From Bordetella parapertussis (lineage in GTDB: Bacteria > Pseudomonadota > Gammaproteobacteria > Burkholderiales > SG8-41), in contig CAMBSS010000110.1 of the NCBI GenBank assembly GCA_945870465.1, forward strand, positions 1 to 14,851: a stretch of DNA of 14,851 bases, written 5' to 3'. Position numbers and translations under genes: made by a program. Under the pieces are notes generated by a model that did no database searches, was not told the DNA's origin, and saw only the letters and a list, made by a program, of their open reading frames with translations. This document shows, one piece after another, positions 13,428 through 14,851 of this stretch. The stretch's first letter is position 1. Every line of letters begins with the position of its first letter.

Positions 13428-14162
13428 TTAAAACCGGTAGCCGCGGTGCAGTGCGACGACTCCGGCGCTCAAGTTGAAGTATTCGACCCGTTCCAGCCCT
13501 GCTTGTTCCAGCAGGGACTTCAATTGTTCCTGGCCGGGGTGCACGCGGATGGATTCGGCAAGATAGCGGTAGCTGTCGCTGTCGTTGGCGACGAGCTTGC
13601 CGATGAGCGGCAATATCTTGAGCGAATAAGCGTCGTAAAGCGGCTGCAGCGGCTGCCACACGCGCGAGAATTCGAGCACGAGCAGGCGTCCGCCGGGTTT
13701 CAATACGCGGTGCATTTCGGCGAGCGCGCGGTCCTTGCGGGTCATGTTGCGCAGCCCGAACGCAACGCTCACGCAGTCGAAATGCGCGTCCGCGAACGGC
13801 AGATGTTCGGCGTCGCATTGCACCGCGGGCGCCATGATGCCGGCGTCGAGCATGCGGTCGCGTCCCAGCGCCAGCATCGCGGGATTGATGTCGGTAAGCA
13901 CGACTTCGCCGCTGGCGCCGACGCGGCGCGCGAACTGGATTGCAAGATCTGCGGTGCCGCCGGCGACGTCGAGCACGCGCTGCCCGGGCCGCAAGCCACT
14001 CTGCTCGACGGTAAAGCGCTTCCACAGGCGGTGCAGCCCGGAGGACATCAGGTCGTTCATCAGGTCGTAACGCGCCGCGACCGATTCGAACACGCCGGCC
14101 ACCCGGCGCGCCTTGTCTTCCTCCGCGATTTTCTCGAAGCCGAAGTCGGTGGTGCCGGTCAT
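13428..14162 (-). CDS. ubiE: UbiE, C-methyltransferase of ubiquinone biosynthesis
   Basis: This 244-residue class I SAM-dependent methyltransferase C-methylates the demethoxy-benzoquinol ring in ubiquinone synthesis and, where present, demethylmenaquinol. The N-terminus [20 protein letters not shown] and [20 protein letters not shown] are UbiE/Coq5 signatures. SAM motif I is [10 protein letters not shown] (65-74), with Ala71 where the family usually has Gly. LTDINPAML holds the acidic ribose contact, followed by [21 protein letters not shown] and [13 protein letters not shown]. The C-terminal [16 protein letters not shown] is the classic ending. The ATG at 14162 has only a weak Shine-Dalgarno; a tiny reading frame upstream ends in an ATGA overlap with it. 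A probable DUF971 gene further upstream strengthens the identification. Confidence 0.97.
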   Translation of the reverse strand: MTGTTDFGFEKIAEEDKARRVAGVFESVAARYDLMNDLMSSGLHRLWKRFTVEQSGLRPGQRVLDVAGGTADLAIQFARRVGASGEVVLTDINPAMLALGRDRMLDAGIMAPAVQCDAEHLPFADAHFDCVSVAFGLRNMTRKDRALAEMHRVLKPGGRLLVLEFSRVWQPLQPLYDAYSLKILPLIGKLVANDSDSYRYLAESIRVHPGQEQLKSLLEQAGLERVEYFNLSAGVVALHRGYRF

Positions 14163-14233
14163 GATGTTGTGTCCGTAGCCATTATTTTATGCAGGCGTGC
14201 CGGATGTTCCGTCACGCGCTTGCCGGTAGTCAT
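14159..14233 (-). CDS. Possible 24-codon leader ORF coupled to ubiE
   Basis: From ATG at 14233 the frame reads [20 protein letters not shown] followed by DTTS. Its TGA overlaps the ubiE ATG as ATGA. No Shine-Dalgarno is seen and no family is recognised. It may be chance, or it may couple ubiE translation to upstream ribosomes. Low confidence. Confidence 0.2.
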   Translation of the reverse strand: MTTGKRVTEHPARLHKIMATDTTS

Positions 14234-14249
14234 TTTGTGTGCGGCCAGA

Positions 14250-14741
14250 TTACCAAAGATTCTCGCCGCGGCGAAACCGCTCCGCCATTTCCTGCATGAA
14301 GTCCGGCGGTCCGTGCGTCACTATGCGCTTCTTGCCGGTAAATGCGCCGTCTATTTTTTCGTATTCCTCGCCGAGCAGGGGGCGCTGCGTGTCCTGCGCG
14401 TATTGTTTCAGCCAGTTCAGGGTGCGCGGCGGAATGCGCGCGCCCGCCGCGACCGCGACTATCGCGGGCTGGCCGCGCCAGGTCAGGCGGTCGAACATTA
14501 CGATGGCTTTGCAATTGTCGGGCCGCAGCCAGTCGGGCAGGGGGCTGGCGTCGCCGCGCCAGGCGCACACGAACGTGCGGCACGGGTGGACCGGCCGGTT
14601 GTCGTAGTCGTTGCAGCCGCCGTTCTGGCAATGCGCGCATGGCGAACCGAGGTAAGCGCGCGCGGCTTCGACATCTATCTTCAGCCAGCCTTCGCAGCAG
14701 GCCGTGCAGGGATGGCATTCGCGTGGAGCAGGAGGTTTCAC
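14250..14741 (-). CDS. YkgJ-family cysteine-cluster protein
   Basis: This 163-residue cytoplasmic protein has ten cysteines, nine of them in the first 60 residues: Cys9, 12, 15, 16, 35, 38, 43, 54, 59, and a last one at 77. The opening CHPCTACCEGWLKID, then SPCAHCQNGGCNDYDNRPVH and PCRTFVCAW, match the YkgJ/UPF0153 zinc- or iron-chelating domain family. The biochemical function of that family is unknown. The C-terminal half is helical (RTLNWLKQYAQ) and without known motifs. The start is a GTG at 14741, 42 bases after the probable DUF971 stop, with only a weak purine stretch before it. No ATG exists before the first conserved cysteine. It sits between a probable DUF971 gene and ubiE, an uncommon but plausible insertion into the ubi neighbourhood. 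Confidence 0.82.
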   Translation of the reverse strand: MKPPAPRECHPCTACCEGWLKIDVEAARAYLGSPCAHCQNGGCNDYDNRPVHPCRTFVCAWRGDASPLPDWLRPDNCKAIVMFDRLTWRGQPAIVAVAAGARIPPRTLNWLKQYAQDTQRPLLGEEYEKIDGAFTGKKRIVTHGPPDFMQEMAERFRRGENLW

Positions 14742-14783
14742 GGTCCGTCAGTTCGCAATTACGGCGCTATGGAATGTCCCGCG

Positions 14784-14851
14784 TCATTTTTTGTTGCGGC
14801 TGGCGCCGGCCGCTGCGAGGCGGCCGAGATAATGCGCCCACATCTCCGCCT
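14784..14851 (-). CDS. C-terminal end of a probable DUF971 protein
   Basis: Only the last 21 codons and the TGA are in the window (AEMWAHYLGRLAAAGASRNK plus a final K). The pattern of a tryptophan, then HYLGRL and AAGASR, is like the C-terminus of the DUF971 (gamma-butyrobetaine-hydroxylase-like N-terminal domain) proteins encoded before ubiE in many betaproteobacteria. This call rests on a short tail plus gene context, so it is tentative. Confidence 0.55.
   Translation of the reverse strand, partial: AEMWAHYLGRLAAAGASRNKK

Overview
The window looks like chromosomal sequence from a GC-rich, ubiquinone-dependent betaproteobacterium, probably Burkholderiales or Nitrosomonadales. This rests on gene content: an orphan Bug/TctC-type tricarboxylate-binding protein, a ubiE–Tim44–ubiJ–ubiB ubiquinone cluster next to the end of a probable DUF971 gene, and HemJ. 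The species cannot be named from sequence alone. There are 15 complete protein-coding genes and 2 partial ones at the edges. All are on the minus strand except one, a DHH phosphoesterase gene at 5071-6024. I see no tRNA, rRNA, CRISPR array, transposase or phage gene.

Layout from low to high coordinate. (1) 1-5072, a minus-strand run transcribed from high to low coordinate: VanZ-like membrane protein, MazG-like nucleotide pyrophosphohydrolase, thioredoxin-fold [2Fe-2S] ferredoxin, alpha/beta hydrolase, ABC ATPase, ABC-2 permease, HemJ, then a HIRAN-domain protein cut by the window edge. Ferredoxin, hydrolase and ATPase are joined by 4-base stop/start overlaps. (2) 5071-6024: the DHH phosphoesterase, divergent from VanZ with start codons sharing one CATG. 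(3) 6270-9317: a sodium:solute symporter with a good sigma70-type promoter, a six-helix membrane protein of unknown function and an orphan Bug receptor. (4) 9407-14851: the ubiquinone region, read as probable DUF971 gene end, YkgJ-type cysteine-cluster protein, ubiE, an unknown exported protein, Tim44-like membrane protein, ubiJ and ubiB. UbiE methylates the ubiquinone ring, UbiJ is a lipid-binding accessory factor and UbiB an atypical kinase/ATPase. HemJ supplies the penultimate step of haem synthesis, so both ends of the window serve aerobic respiration.

The most unusual content lies between the genes. Three intergenic spaces carry paired inverted repeats built of short GACGC/AACGC-type units (1538-1702, 6041-6200 and 10949-11063). 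A fourth (648-732) carries two strong hairpins placed end to end before hemJ. In two cases the repeats run into neighbouring reading frames: one supplies the stop codon of ubiJ, and both create spurious N-terminal extensions of downstream genes. There is no gene-free stretch above 300 bases. The largest gap (6025-6269) is mostly the second inverted repeat.
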